64,000 nucleotides of DNA from Steroidobacter gossypii (GTDB lineage Bacteria > Pseudomonadota > Gammaproteobacteria > Steroidobacterales > Steroidobacteraceae): contig NZ_JAEVLS010000003.1 in NCBI RefSeq assembly GCF_016801985.1, positions 310,001-374,000 on the forward strand, read 5' to 3'. The position numbers were made by a program, and so were the translations under genes. How positions within the stretch are numbered: the first letter of the stretch is position 1; every line of letters starts with the position of its first letter. This document shows, piece by piece, positions 55,505 to 64,000 of the stretch. The notes under the pieces are model-generated. The model saw only the letters and a program-made list of their open reading frames with translations. It searched no databases and was not told the DNA's origin.

Positions 55505-55780
55505 ATGTGTCGCAACATCAAGACGTTGTTCAATTTCGAGCCACCGGCGACCGACGACGAGATTCACGACGCGTCGTTGCAGTTCGTGCGCAAGTTGAGC
55601 GGCTTCACGATTCCGTCCAAGGCCAACGAGGCGGCCTTCGAGCGCGCGGTGGAGGAGGTGGCAGCCGCCGCGCGCACGTTGCTACATTCCATGACGACCA
55701 ACGCCGAGCCGAAGAATCGGGAGATCGAAGCAGCGCGAGCCAAGGCTCGCAACGCTGCAAGGTTTGGCGCCAAGGCATGA
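55505..55780 (+). CDS. DUF2277 protein
   Basis: 91 residues beginning MCRNIKTLFNFEPPATDDEI, the family's hallmark, with KLSGFTIPSKANEAAFERAV next. Mostly helical and cytoplasmic, with unknown function. Start ATG at 55505. The preceding DUF1428 gene and this one probably form one transcript, with the GH43 gene 13 bases downstream. Confidence 0.88.
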   Translation: MCRNIKTLFNFEPPATDDEIHDASLQFVRKLSGFTIPSKANEAAFERAVEEVAAAARTLLHSMTTNAEPKNREIEAARAKARNAARFGAKA

Positions 55781-55793
55781 TTCGGAGTCGTCG

Positions 55794-57461
55794 ATGGACA
55801 AGCTGATAGGGAAGCCGCTGCTGGTGGTGGCGATGTTCCTGGCGCCGTGGCTGGTTCGAGCCGAGCCGGCCGTGTCGTTCGATTGGTTCGAATACACCGG
55901 CAAGGACGCGGTGTTCGACACGCCGCTGCCTGCCGGCAGCTACCGCAATCCCATTCTCGCCGGCTTCTATCCCGATCCAAGCGTCACGCGGGTCGGGGAT
56001 AAGTTCTATCTGGTGAACTCGACGTTCGCCTATTTCCCCGGCATCCCGGTGTTCGAAAGCAGCGACCTGGTGCACTGGCGTCTGCTCGGGCACGTGCTGG
56101 AGCGGCCGGAACAGTTGCGTTTCCAGGGCTTGGGCGTCTCGCGCGGCGTGTTCGCGCCGACCATCGAACATCACGACGGCGTGTTCTATGTGCTGAACAC
56201 GCTGGTGGACAGCGGCGGCAACTTCATTGTGACGGCCAAGAGCGCGGCCGGCCCCTGGTCGGATCCCGTGTGGCTGCCGGAAATCGATGGCATCGATCCC
56301 TCTTTGTTCGTCGATGCGGACGGCAAGGCATATGTATTGAACAACGGGGCGCCCGACGAGCAGCCTCGCTACGAAGGGCATCGCGCAGTCTGGATGCAAG
56401 AATTCGATCTGAAGCGCATGAAGCTGGTCGGTCCACGTCGTGTTCTAGTGAACGGCGGCGTGGATATTTCCAAAAAGCCCATCTGGATCGAAGGTCCACA
56501 CATTTTCAAGCGCGGCGACTGGTACTACCTCTCGTGCGCCGAGGGCGGCACCAGCGTGAATCACTCGCAAGTGATCCTGCGCTCCAAGTCGGTGTGGGGC
56601 CCTTACACGCCGTATGAAAAGAATCCGATCCTGACCCAGCGTGATCTGCCGAAGGAGCGCGCCCATCCCATCATCAATGCCGGCCATGCCGATCTCATCG
56701 AGGCGCCCGATGGCACCTGGTGGGCAACGTTTCTTGCGTCGCGCCCGTACGATGCGGTGAATTACAACACCGGCCGGGAAACCTATTTGTTGCCTGTGAG
56801 CTGGCAGGACGACTGGCCGATGATTCTGGGCCCGGGCAAGCCCATTCCGTATGTGACTTCGTCACCCAAGTTGCCCAACGTCCTTCGAGACGCGGCTGCG
56901 TTGAGCGGCAACTTCACGTGGCGCGACGAATTCGATGCGCGCGCTCTGGATGGCGCGTGGCTGCAGGTGCGCGCGCCTGCACGGCGCTGGTTCGACTTCA
57001 CGGCTGAGCGCGGGCGATTGCAGATGCTGGCCACGAGCGAGCGACTGGATGGCGCCGGCAATCCGGCGTATCTGGGGCGACGCCAGCAGCACCTTGCGTT
57101 CGAAGCGAGCACGGCCCTGCGTCTGCCCGAACAGCCCGGTGTGGCCGCTGGCATCGCCGCGTTCCAGAACAGCGATTACTGGTACTTCCTCGGGGCGCGC
57201 CGGGTCGGCGAGTCGGTGCAAATCTTTCTGGAGAAGAAGAGCGGGGCGACAGTGAAGCAGCTCGCGACCAAGACCGTGAAACCTGCCCCCCGTGGCGATC
57301 TCGAGCTCAAGATCGCCGGGCAAGGACGCAACTATTCGTTCTATTACCAGGGTGATGGTTGTCAGGCGCTGGTCGAAAACGACGACGGTTCCATTTTGAG
57401 CACCGAAGTCGCGGGCGGCTTCGTCGGCGCGACGCTCGGGCCACACGCCCGGCTCGAATAG
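55794..57461 (+). CDS. Glycoside hydrolase family 43 protein (beta-xylosidase/arabinofuranosidase type)
   Basis: 555 residues with a signal peptide (LLVVAMFLAPWLVRA). The five-bladed GH43 propeller shows the catalytic residues in order: base Asp in GFYPDPSV, pKa-modulating Asp in GIDPSLF, and acid Glu in WIEGPHIF. Residues ~375-555 form a C-terminal beta-sandwich (TWRDEFDARALDGAWLQVRAP onwards), as in xylosidases of the GH43_11/12 kind. It should release xylose or arabinose from short plant oligosaccharides in the periplasm or outside. No transporter or regulator is adjacent, so it is not part of a utilisation locus here. Confidence 0.88.
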   Translation: MDKLIGKPLLVVAMFLAPWLVRAEPAVSFDWFEYTGKDAVFDTPLPAGSYRNPILAGFYPDPSVTRVGDKFYLVNSTFAYFPGIPVFESSDLVHWRLLGHVLERPEQLRFQGLGVSRGVFAPTIEHHDGVFYVLNTLVDSGGNFIVTAKSAAGPWSDPVWLPEIDGIDPSLFVDADGKAYVLNNGAPDEQPRYEGHRAVWMQEFDLKRMKLVGPRRVLVNGGVDISKKPIWIEGPHIFKRGDWYYLSCAEGGTSVNHSQVILRSKSVWGPYTPYEKNPILTQRDLPKERAHPIINAGHADLIEAPDGTWWATFLASRPYDAVNYNTGRETYLLPVSWQDDWPMILGPGKPIPYVTSSPKLPNVLRDAAALSGNFTWRDEFDARALDGAWLQVRAPARRWFDFTAERGRLQMLATSERLDGAGNPAYLGRRQQHLAFEASTALRLPEQPGVAAGIAAFQNSDYWYFLGARRVGESVQIFLEKKSGATVKQLATKTVKPAPRGDLELKIAGQGRNYSFYYQGDGCQALVENDDGSILSTEVAGGFVGATLGPHARLE

Positions 57462-57530
57462 CGAGCTTCAAACATTGCGGCCCTCCGCAATGAGGGAACC
57501 TTGCGCGGCGCGGACGATTATTCGAGCAGC

Positions 57531-58322
57531 ATGCCCGAAGGTCCTTCGCTGATCATCCTGCGCGAGCAGGCGCAAATATTCAAAGGCAAGCGAGTGCTGG
57601 CCGCGGAGGGCAACTCGAAGATCGACAAGACGCGCGTGGTCGGCCAGCGCATCGTTTCGCTGCGCAGCTGGGGCAAACATTTCCTGATCGAATTCCCCGG
57701 CTTCACGGTCCGCATCCACCTGCTGATGTTCGGTCGCTACTGCATCAACGAGCGCAAGCCGGACAAGCCGATTCGTTTCGGGCTTCGTTTCGCGCGTGGC
57801 GAGGAGCTGAACTTCTACGCCTGCTCGGCGCGCTACCTCGAGGGCGATCTGGACAGCACGTACGACTGGAGCGGCGATGTGATGTCGGATTCGTGGAACG
57901 CCGCGGCCGCTCGCAAGAAGCTGCGCGCGATGCCCGATACGCTGGTCTGCGATGCGCTGCTGGATCAGACCGTGTTCGCCGGCGTCGGCAACATCATCAA
58001 GAACGAAGTGCTGTATCGGATCCGTGTGCATCCGTGCTCGAAGGTGGGCGCGCTGACGGCGGCGAAATTGCGGCAGCTGGTGGAGGAGGCGAGGCGCTAC
58101 AGCTTCCAGTTCCTCGAGTGGAAGCGGGCGTACGTGCTGAGCAAACACTGGCTGGTGCACAACAAGGGCATGTGTCCGCGCTGTGAGATCAAGCTGCAGC
58201 GGGCCTATCTGGGCATCACCGACCGGCGCACTTTTTTCTGCGAGCGGTGTCAGATCCGCTATTCGCCGCCCGCCCGGCGGACCGCCCGCGCCAAGCGCCG
58301 ACGGATTTCAGCGCGCCGTTAG
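57531..58322 (+). CDS. Fpg/Nei-family DNA glycosylase
   Basis: 263 residues. The mature N-terminus PEGPSL provides the catalytic Pro and Glu after Met removal, which fixes the ATG at 57531. The H2TH helix pair is seen in DALLDQTVFAGVGNIIKNEVLYR, and the C-terminal zinc finger in CPRCEIKLQRAYLG...FFCERCQIRYS. It removes oxidised bases and nicks DNA. It looks closer to endonuclease VIII (Nei) than MutM, judged from the sequence GRYCINER and the basic tail, but that is tentative. Confidence 0.85.
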   Translation: MPEGPSLIILREQAQIFKGKRVLAAEGNSKIDKTRVVGQRIVSLRSWGKHFLIEFPGFTVRIHLLMFGRYCINERKPDKPIRFGLRFARGEELNFYACSARYLEGDLDSTYDWSGDVMSDSWNAAAARKKLRAMPDTLVCDALLDQTVFAGVGNIIKNEVLYRIRVHPCSKVGALTAAKLRQLVEEARRYSFQFLEWKRAYVLSKHWLVHNKGMCPRCEIKLQRAYLGITDRRTFFCERCQIRYSPPARRTARAKRRRISARR

Positions 58323-58456
58323 ACGCGTCTTGCGGCGGCTGCCCCCGCCGGCGTGCCAGCCGGGCCCCGGGTTTGTTACTATCGCGCGCCCTCGGCCGCA
58401 TGGCGCGCCAGGCAAGTCGTTGGGAATCAAACGCTTAGGGAATATCCCGCTTACAC

Positions 58457-60352
58457 ATGCTACAAACCATCCGCGACAAGATCACCGGCTGGGTCGCCGG
58501 GCTTTTCCTGGGCGCCATCGCCATTGTGTTCGTGTTCTGGGGCATCGACTTCCAGTCCACCTCGGCAGCCTTCGCCGCCAAGGTGGATGGCGAGCGGATC
58601 CCGGCCGAGACGGTGCGCCGGGCCTGGCAGCAGCGCCAGTCTCAGTTGCAGCAGATGCTGCGTGACGAGCTGCCGCCGGAGATGGCCAAGGCCCAGCAGA
58701 GCGCGCTGCTGGATCAGTTCGTGCAGCAGTCGCTGCTCACCCAGCGCGCCCACGACCTCGGCTACCAGGTGAGCGACCAGGCGCTGGTCAAGCGCATCAT
58801 GGAAATCCCGCAGTTCCAGGTCGACGGCAAATTCTCTCAGGACCGCTATGCCGGTCTGCTGCGCTCCAATGGCACCACCGAATCGCAGTTCGAGTCGGAT
58901 CTGCAAGCCGAGCTGCTGCTCGAACAGCTGCAGAACGGCGTGATGGAGTCGGCGTTCACCGTTCCCTATGAGCTGGACCGCCGCTACGCGCTGGAGAAGC
59001 AGCAGCGCGAGATCGACTACGCGCTGATTCCGGCGAACGAGTTCCTGGCCTCCGCCAAGGTCACCGACGAGCAGATCCAGCAGTACTACGAGCAGAACGG
59101 CGACGATTTCCTGCTGCCCGAGACGGTCGATCTGCAATACATCGAGCTGACGCGCGCGCAGGCCGAGTCGAAGGTCGATGTGAGCGAGCAGGCGCTGAAG
59201 GAATACTACGAGCAGGTGAAGGAGCGCTTCGAGTCGCCCGAGCGCCGCCAGGCTCGTCACATCCTGATCACGGCCACCGACGGGCTGGATGACGCGGCCG
59301 CGCAGAAAAAGGCGCAGGAGCTCACCGAAAAAGCCAAGGGCGGCGCCGATTTCGCGCAGCTCGCCAAGCAAAATTCCAAGGACCCGGGCTCCGCCGAGCA
59401 GGGCGGCGATCTGGGTTGGGCGCAGAAGGGCATGTTCGTCGGGCCGTTCGAAGACGCCTTGTTCAGCATGCAGCCGGGCGAGATTCGCGGCCCGGTGAAG
59501 ACCCAGTTCGGCTATCACGTGCTCAAGCTCGAGAACATCGAGAAAGGCCATCTGCTGAGCTTCGAAGAAGCGCGCGCCGAGGTCGAAGCGGAATATCGCA
59601 AGGATCGCGCGCAGAGCGGCTTCTACGACGATTCGCAGAAAATGGCCGATGCCGCGTTCGAGGCGCTGACCGAGCTCGACTCGGTGGCGAAGAAGATGAA
59701 CCTGCAGGTGAAGGAGATCAAAGGCTTCACACGGGAAGGCGGCGGCGAGTTCGGCGCCGACCCGGGCGTGATCGATGCGGCTTTCAGTGAAGACGTGCTG
59801 GAGCGCCGGCAGAACAGCCCGTTGATTCCGGTGGGTGAAGACAAGGCGGTGGTGTTGCGCGTGGTCGCTCACAAGCCGGCCGAGCCGCGCCCGCTCGCCG
59901 AAGTTCGTGGCGCCATCGAATCGCAGCTGCGCTCCCAGCAGGCGCGTGAAGCGGCGGCGGCGAAGGGCGCCGATGCGGTGGCCCGTCTGCAGAAGGGCGA
60001 GAACTGGGAAGCGCTGAGCGCGCTGGGCGTGAAGCCTGTCGGCAAGCGGTTCGTCACGCGTGACGATTCGATCGCGCCGCCGGCGGTGCTTCGCTCGGCG
60101 TTCCAGGCGTCGAAGTCGGAGATTTCGGAAGCCAAGCCGTACGTGGCCGGTGTGACCACCGACGATGGCAATTACGCCGTGCTCGCCGTCACTCAGGTGC
60201 GCAATGCTGAAGCGAGCAGCGAGGCTGAAGCCGAGCGCAACAACCGTCGCCGGCAGCTCGAGCGCCGCACCGGGGGCGAGGAATTGACCGCCTACGTGGA
60301 AGAGGCCGAGCGCAACGCGGATATCGTGCGTAACGAAAAGGTATTCGAATAA
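58457..60352 (+). CDS. ppiD: Peptidyl-prolyl isomerase/chaperone PpiD
   Basis: 631 residues. One N-terminal TM (WVAGLFLGAIAIVFVFWGID) anchors it in the inner membrane. SurA-N-like helices follow, then a parvulin domain (~265-360) with RQARHILITA, FAQLAKQNSKDPGS, GGDLGWAQKGMFVGPFEDAL and FGYHVLKLENI. A C-terminal chaperone region ends the protein. It helps newly exported proteins leave the Sec translocon. The start is ATG at 58457. A strong hairpin at 60437-60469 ends the transcript. Confidence 0.94.
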   Translation: MLQTIRDKITGWVAGLFLGAIAIVFVFWGIDFQSTSAAFAAKVDGERIPAETVRRAWQQRQSQLQQMLRDELPPEMAKAQQSALLDQFVQQSLLTQRAHDLGYQVSDQALVKRIMEIPQFQVDGKFSQDRYAGLLRSNGTTESQFESDLQAELLLEQLQNGVMESAFTVPYELDRRYALEKQQREIDYALIPANEFLASAKVTDEQIQQYYEQNGDDFLLPETVDLQYIELTRAQAESKVDVSEQALKEYYEQVKERFESPERRQARHILITATDGLDDAAAQKKAQELTEKAKGGADFAQLAKQNSKDPGSAEQGGDLGWAQKGMFVGPFEDALFSMQPGEIRGPVKTQFGYHVLKLENIEKGHLLSFEEARAEVEAEYRKDRAQSGFYDDSQKMADAAFEALTELDSVAKKMNLQVKEIKGFTREGGGEFGADPGVIDAAFSEDVLERRQNSPLIPVGEDKAVVLRVVAHKPAEPRPLAEVRGAIESQLRSQQAREAAAAKGADAVARLQKGENWEALSALGVKPVGKRFVTRDDSIAPPAVLRSAFQASKSEISEAKPYVAGVTTDDGNYAVLAVTQVRNAEASSEAEAERNNRRRQLERRTGGEELTAYVEEAERNADIVRNEKVFE

Positions 60353-60436
60353 CGCAGCCGCATCGTTGTTCTATCTGGTGAGCTTCGCCGGCCAGGAATG
60401 ACGCCGGCGAGGCTGACGGGATCGGGTTACAGCAAC

Positions 60437-60469
60437 ACGCCGCGCGCTTCTTCGATGAAGCCGCGGCGT
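60437..60469. terminator. Hairpin between convergent ppiD and fabI
   Basis: Arms ACGCCGCG and CGCGGCGT with inner GCTTC/GAAGC and a TTCGAT loop form a 13-pair stem with one bulge. T-rich bases follow on the plus strand (TTGCTTTG). It can end both the ppiD and fabI transcripts. Confidence 0.7.
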
Positions 60470-60484
60470 TTGCTTTGATGGGGT

Positions 60485-61273
60485 TTATTCCCCTTCGGGG
60501 AAGGACATGCCGACCGTGCTGTAGCCCGCGTCGACATAGATGATTTCGCCGGTGATGCCGGCCGACAGGTCGGAGGCGAGGAAGGCGGCAGTGTTGCCCA
60601 CGTCCTCGATGGTGACGTTCCGGCGCAGCGGCGCAATGGAGGCCACGTGGCTCAGCATCTTGCGGAAGCCACCGATGCCGGCGGCGGCGAGGGTCTTGAT
60701 CGGACCGGCGGAGATGCCGTTGACGCGAATGCCCTTCGGGCCGAGATCCGCCGCCAGGAAACGTACGCTGGCCTCGAGGCTGGCCTTGGCGAGACCCATG
60801 ACGTTGTAGCTCGGCAGCGAGCGGACCGCGCCGAGATAGGTGAGGGTGAGGATGGAGCCGGCGCGTCCTTCGAGCATCGACTCGGCCGCCTTGATCACGG
60901 CGGTGAGGCTGTAGCTGGAAATGTCGTGAGCGATGCGGAAATTCTCGCGCGTGGTGGACTCGACGAAGCCGCCGCGAATGGCATCGCTCGGCGCGAACGC
61001 CACGGCGTGCACGATGATGTCGAGCTTGTCCCAGCTCTTTTTCAGGGTCTCGATACCGGCGTTGATGCTCTCGTCGCTGGCCACGTCCATTTCGAACACC
61101 GCGGCGGCGCCGAACTCCTTGCCCATGCCTTCGACGCGGTCCTTGAAGCGCTCCTGATAGCTGAACGCCAGTTCCGCGCCTTCACGCTTCATCGCCTGGG
61201 CAATGCCGTACGCGATGGAACGCTCGGTCGCCAGTCCGATGATGAGGGCGCGCTTGCCTGCGAGAAATGCCAT
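60485..61273 (-). CDS. fabI: Enoyl-[acyl-carrier-protein] reductase FabI
   Basis: 262 residues, SDR-type enzyme for the last step of each fatty-acid elongation cycle, using NADH. The diagnostic features are [15 protein letters not shown], the catalytic Y146, Y156 and K163 (same numbering as E. coli), and the substrate-loop region [11 protein letters not shown]. The final SFPEGE is less conserved. ATG at 61273 is used. It follows mltD on the same strand after 51 bases. Confidence 0.95.
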   Translation of the reverse strand: MAFLAGKRALIIGLATERSIAYGIAQAMKREGAELAFSYQERFKDRVEGMGKEFGAAAVFEMDVASDESINAGIETLKKSWDKLDIIVHAVAFAPSDAIRGGFVESTTRENFRIAHDISSYSLTAVIKAAESMLEGRAGSILTLTYLGAVRSLPSYNVMGLAKASLEASVRFLAADLGPKGIRVNGISAGPIKTLAAAGIGGFRKMLSHVASIAPLRRNVTIEDVGNTAAFLASDLSAGITGEIIYVDAGYSTVGMSFPEGE

Positions 61274-61324
61274 GAACCGCTCCAGTGGAAAGACTGGAGC
61301 GTAGTTTAACGGAACCGCTTCTCT

Positions 61325-63025
61325 TTAGATCCCCGCGCGGCGGCGATCTTCGAGGTACATCACCAGCCGCTGACCCGGCTTGATGACGCTGCGCTTGGTG
61401 AGGTTGTTCCAGCCGAGCAGGTCGGACAGGCGCACGCGGAATTTGTCGGCGATGGTCGACAGCGAGTCGCCGCGACGGACCACGTAGGTGGTGGAGCGAG
61501 CCACGGAGCTGCTGTCGTTGGAAGCCAGCTGCGCCGTGCCAGGCACCTTGAGGACCTGGCCGATCGAGAGTGTTCCACTGCGGGCGAGGCCGTTGCTGTG
61601 GGCGAGGCTGTTGACGCTCACCCCGTACTTGCGAGCGATGCTCCACAGTGTGTCGCCGCGGCGAACCACGTGCTTGTCCGAGGAGCCCCGGCGACGCACC
61701 GGCGGTTCATCATCTTCCAGCGCGGCGAGCTCCGCTGCCCCAGGCAACTTCATGCCCTTGGGCGCCGCTGCGATCAGCAGATCCTGACCAGGATGAATCA
61801 TGCTGCCGCGAATCTTGTTGGCGGTCTTCAGGGCCGCCACGGAAACGCCGTACTTGTCGGCGATTTCGCCGAGCGTGTCGCCACGACGCACGCGGTGATA
61901 GACGATGCGCACGCGCTCTTCGGGCGGCAACGCGGCGATGCCTGCCTGGAAGCGCTCGTGACGATCGATCGGCACCAGAATCTGATGCGGACCATCGGGA
62001 TCGGTGACCCAGTGATTGAACGCGGGATTGAGCGCCAGCAGCTCTTCCTTGGACAGGTCGGCGAGCTCGGCAGCGACGTGCAGATCGAGCTGACCGCCGA
62101 CATCGACCTTCACGAAGTAGGGCGCGTTCGGAATCGGCGCGAAGGCCAGCCCATGGCTGGTCGGATCGCCGACGATGCGACGCATGGCCAGCAGCTTCGG
62201 CACATAGGCGCGGGTCTCGCGCGGCAGTTTGAGGCTGAAGTAGTCAGTGGGCTTGCCCTCGCGCAGATTGCGCGCCACTTCGCGGGCGACGCGAGCTTCT
62301 CCGCAGTTGTAGGCGGCGACGGCCAGCAGCCAGTCGCCATCGAATTCGTCGGCCAGGAACTGCAGATAGTCGAGCGCAGCGTTGGTGGAGGCGATCACAT
62401 CGCGACGGCCGTCGTAGTACCAGTTCTGTTTCAAGCCGTAGCGACGGCCGGTGGCGGAGATGAATTGCCACAGACCGGAAGCGCGGGCGCGCGAATAAGC
62501 GACCGGATTGAAAGCGCTCTCGACGACCGGCAGCAGCGCGAGCTCGAGCGGCATGTTGCGCGCTTCGATCTCACCGACGATGTAGTGCAGGTAGCGCTCG
62601 CCGCGCTTGAAAGTGCGATCCAGATAGTCGGGGTGCTTGACGAACCAGCGCAGCTCCAGGTCCACCGAAGGGTGCTCGACATCGGAGAGCATGTAACCCT
62701 TGCGAATGCGCTCGAACAGGTCGCCCGCTTCGGCGGCCGGCGCGCCCTCCTGGCCGAGCTCGCGCACCAGGCGCGGTCCGGTCCTCGCGTCCAGCGCCTC
62801 GATGGCATCTTCGATCTGTTCCGGGCCCGACACGCCGATGGCGGCTTCGTCCAGCTTGGTGATGCTCGGGTCGAGCTCGACCATCTGCACCGGATCTTCA
62901 TCCTCGGGGTCTTCCAGATCGGCGCTGGGAGTGTGATTGCAGCCGGCCAGGAAGACCGCCCAAGGGACGACGAGCGTCGTTGCAAGAATTGCCCGCAGCG
63001 CGGACGCTGGTCGCCATTGAAACAT
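61325..63025 (-). CDS. mltD: Membrane-bound lytic transglycosylase MltD with LysM repeats
   Basis: 566 residues. A lipobox (FLAGC, Cys29) lipidates it to the outer membrane. The SLT catalytic domain has Glu169 in PVVESAFNPVAYS, and the family motifs SGLWQFISATGRRYGL and AVAAYNCGEARV. Three LysM peptidoglycan-binding repeats follow at ~378-422, 454-497 and 518-562. It cleaves glycan strands between MurNAc and GlcNAc to form 1,6-anhydro ends. The neighbouring gloB gene on the same strand is the arrangement also found in E. coli. Confidence 0.95.
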   Translation of the reverse strand: MFQWRPASALRAILATTLVVPWAVFLAGCNHTPSADLEDPEDEDPVQMVELDPSITKLDEAAIGVSGPEQIEDAIEALDARTGPRLVRELGQEGAPAAEAGDLFERIRKGYMLSDVEHPSVDLELRWFVKHPDYLDRTFKRGERYLHYIVGEIEARNMPLELALLPVVESAFNPVAYSRARASGLWQFISATGRRYGLKQNWYYDGRRDVIASTNAALDYLQFLADEFDGDWLLAVAAYNCGEARVAREVARNLREGKPTDYFSLKLPRETRAYVPKLLAMRRIVGDPTSHGLAFAPIPNAPYFVKVDVGGQLDLHVAAELADLSKEELLALNPAFNHWVTDPDGPHQILVPIDRHERFQAGIAALPPEERVRIVYHRVRRGDTLGEIADKYGVSVAALKTANKIRGSMIHPGQDLLIAAAPKGMKLPGAAELAALEDDEPPVRRRGSSDKHVVRRGDTLWSIARKYGVSVNSLAHSNGLARSGTLSIGQVLKVPGTAQLASNDSSSVARSTTYVVRRGDSLSTIADKFRVRLSDLLGWNNLTKRSVIKPGQRLVMYLEDRRRAGI

Positions 63026-63169
63026 CAGATTCCTCCACCTGCCTCGTCCCGGTGCCGGGCAGGCGTTGTCAAAGCCAAAATCGGCCCTTGAAACTCGGCA
63101 GACCGAGCCGGCGGGCGACTTTCACACTCCGGCGCGCTTCGGCGCCCTGATTGATCGTCTGCAACTTGC

Positions 63170-63191
63170 GTGTCCGCGTGCCTTCGGACAC
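63170..63191 (-). terminator. Hairpin after gloB
   Basis: A perfect GTGTCCG/CGGACAC stem with an 8-base loop lies 15 bases beyond the gloB stop. No T-run follows it on the minus strand, so termination is only probable. Nothing else is visible between gloB and mltD. Confidence 0.4.
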
Positions 63192-63205
63192 TGACTCAAA
63201 CGAGC

Positions 63206-63982
63206 TTACCGAAAGCTGTCTTTCCACTGACGGATGACAGCGAACACTTCAGGTTCACTCTGTAGCCCGCGGCCCGCATGGGCTTCAGCGGCCTGTTTCA
63301 CACTCTCGTCGTCACACCGCAGGAACGGGTTCACATTCCTCTCCCGCCTGATGTCCGATGGAATGGTCGCCTGATCGCGGGCCCGCAATTGCTGGCAGTG
63401 TTCGAGATAGCTCGCGGCCGCCCGATTCTCCGGCGCCACCGCCAGCCCGAACTTCAGATTGCTCAAGGTGTACTCGTGGGCGCAGTACACCAATGTTTCG
63501 GCCGGCAGCGCCGCAAGCTTCGACAACGAGCGATGCATTTGTTCCGGCGTGCCCTCGAACAGACGGCCACAACCGGCGCTGAACAGCGTGTCGCCACAGA
63601 ACACGGCGCCGTGACCGACATACGCGATGTGGCCGGCGGTGTGTCCGGGAACATCCAAGACCTGGAATTCGAGCTCGAGCTCGGCAAAGCGCGCTCGATC
63701 GCCTTCGCGCAGGCGCTGCGGATGGCCGGGCACGCTTTCGTTGGCGGGCCCGAAGACCGGAATGGAACGGTCGCGCAGCAGCTCGGTGACGCCACCGACG
63801 TGATCGCCGTGATGATGAGTGATCAGCAGCCCGGCCAGCGTGAGATTGCGATCGGCAAGGGTGCGCTCGACGGGGCGGGCGTCGCCCGGATCGACGACGA
63901 CCACGCGCGCAGGATCGCGCGGCGAATGAATCAGCCAGATGTAGTTGTCAGTAAATGCCCGAACCTGGGTCACTTGCAGCAT
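63206..63982 (-). CDS. gloB: Hydroxyacylglutathione hydrolase (glyoxalase II)
   Basis: 258 residues, binuclear metal MBL enzyme that hydrolyses S-D-lactoylglutathione in methylglyoxal detoxification. Metal ligands are THHHGDHVGG, PGHTAGHIAY and GDTLFSAGCGRLFEGT, with a late His in CAHEYTLSN and a substrate-binding RRERNVNPFLR. It is complete, with ATG at 63982 close to the window end. Confidence 0.95.
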   Translation of the reverse strand: MLQVTQVRAFTDNYIWLIHSPRDPARVVVVDPGDARPVERTLADRNLTLAGLLITHHHGDHVGGVTELLRDRSIPVFGPANESVPGHPQRLREGDRARFAELELEFQVLDVPGHTAGHIAYVGHGAVFCGDTLFSAGCGRLFEGTPEQMHRSLSKLAALPAETLVYCAHEYTLSNLKFGLAVAPENRAAASYLEHCQQLRARDQATIPSDIRRERNVNPFLRCDDESVKQAAEAHAGRGLQSEPEVFAVIRQWKDSFR

Positions 63983-64000
63983 GTTTTGGAGCGACCCCAG

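Noticed and set aside
58460-59872. 470-codon open frame on the minus strand
   Set aside because: It is antisense to ppiD; the Leu/Gln/Arg-rich composition is a codon-bias artefact.
63026-63205. Possible tRNA or small RNA between gloB and mltD
   Set aside because: Only a simple 7-bp hairpin and a GC-rich loop are visible; no cloverleaf or T-arm sequence could be folded.

Overview
The window is 64 kb of GC-rich, densely packed bacterial chromosome. Overlapping ATGA start/stop junctions are common, and several genes start with GTG or TTG. FabI, PpiD, the neighbouring pair MltD and GloB, the PQQ operon and an XoxF methanol dehydrogenase point to a gammaproteobacterium, possibly of the Steroidobacteraceae/Xanthomonadales side. 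That placement is inferred from gene content and was not tested with a marker gene. I found no rRNA, tRNA, CRISPR array, phage genes or insertion sequence.

Layout. (1) 1-10.3 kb, mixed genes: a partial short-chain dehydrogenase, a large winged-helix/NTPase regulator, a tandem ABM-domain protein, a cardiolipin-synthase-like lipoprotein, an MBL hydrolase, a YCII protein, a Kef-type antiporter and a LysR regulator. (2) 10.4-11.8 kb: a LigM-type aromatic O-demethylase divergent from the LysR gene. (3) 11.8-21.3 kb: seven minus-strand genes, each overlapping the next by 4-11 bases: B12-radical SAM enzyme, membrane glycosyltransferase, methyltransferase, anchored beta-helix protein, 7-TM/PAS protein, outer-membrane barrel and a GGDEF/EAL protein. 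I do not recognise this set as a described pathway; it looks like a c-di-GMP-linked envelope glycan or glycolipid system. (4) 21.4-24.8 kb: an ECF sigma factor, a membrane anti-sigma-like protein, a secreted protein built of about 20 DDRGPP hexapeptides, and a TPR/beta-barrel protein. (5) 25-30.2 kb: a hairpin-rich non-coding stretch, DJ-1/PfpI, an S33-like hydrolase, a periplasmic peroxiredoxin and a hipBA toxin-antitoxin pair.

(6) 30.4-44.4 kb is a C1/quinoprotein region. A NarL-type two-component system diverges from pqqABCDE (pqqA is only 24 codons). An AcoR-like sigma-54 activator diverges from a beta-propeller gene that has a near-consensus -24/-12 promoter. Then follow xoxF (with the Asp that marks lanthanide-dependent enzymes), xoxG, xoxJ, glutathione-dependent formaldehyde dehydrogenase and Gfa. 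Together these could make PQQ, oxidise methanol in the periplasm, pass electrons to cytochrome c and convert formaldehyde to S-formylglutathione. (7) 45.5-50.7 kb: a cytochrome oxidase cluster (two cytochromes c, CoxB with a fused cytochrome c domain, a subunit I-III fusion with an HPDVY active-site motif, and a small membrane protein) that could receive those electrons. (8) 50.7-64 kb, envelope and housekeeping genes: YihY, a membrane glycosyltransferase-like TPR protein, a D-Ala-D-Ala carboxypeptidase, DUF3617, DUF1428 and DUF2277 proteins, GH43, an Fpg/Nei glycosylase, PpiD, FabI, MltD and GloB.

All assignments come from reading the sequence and recalling family motifs; no database search was run.
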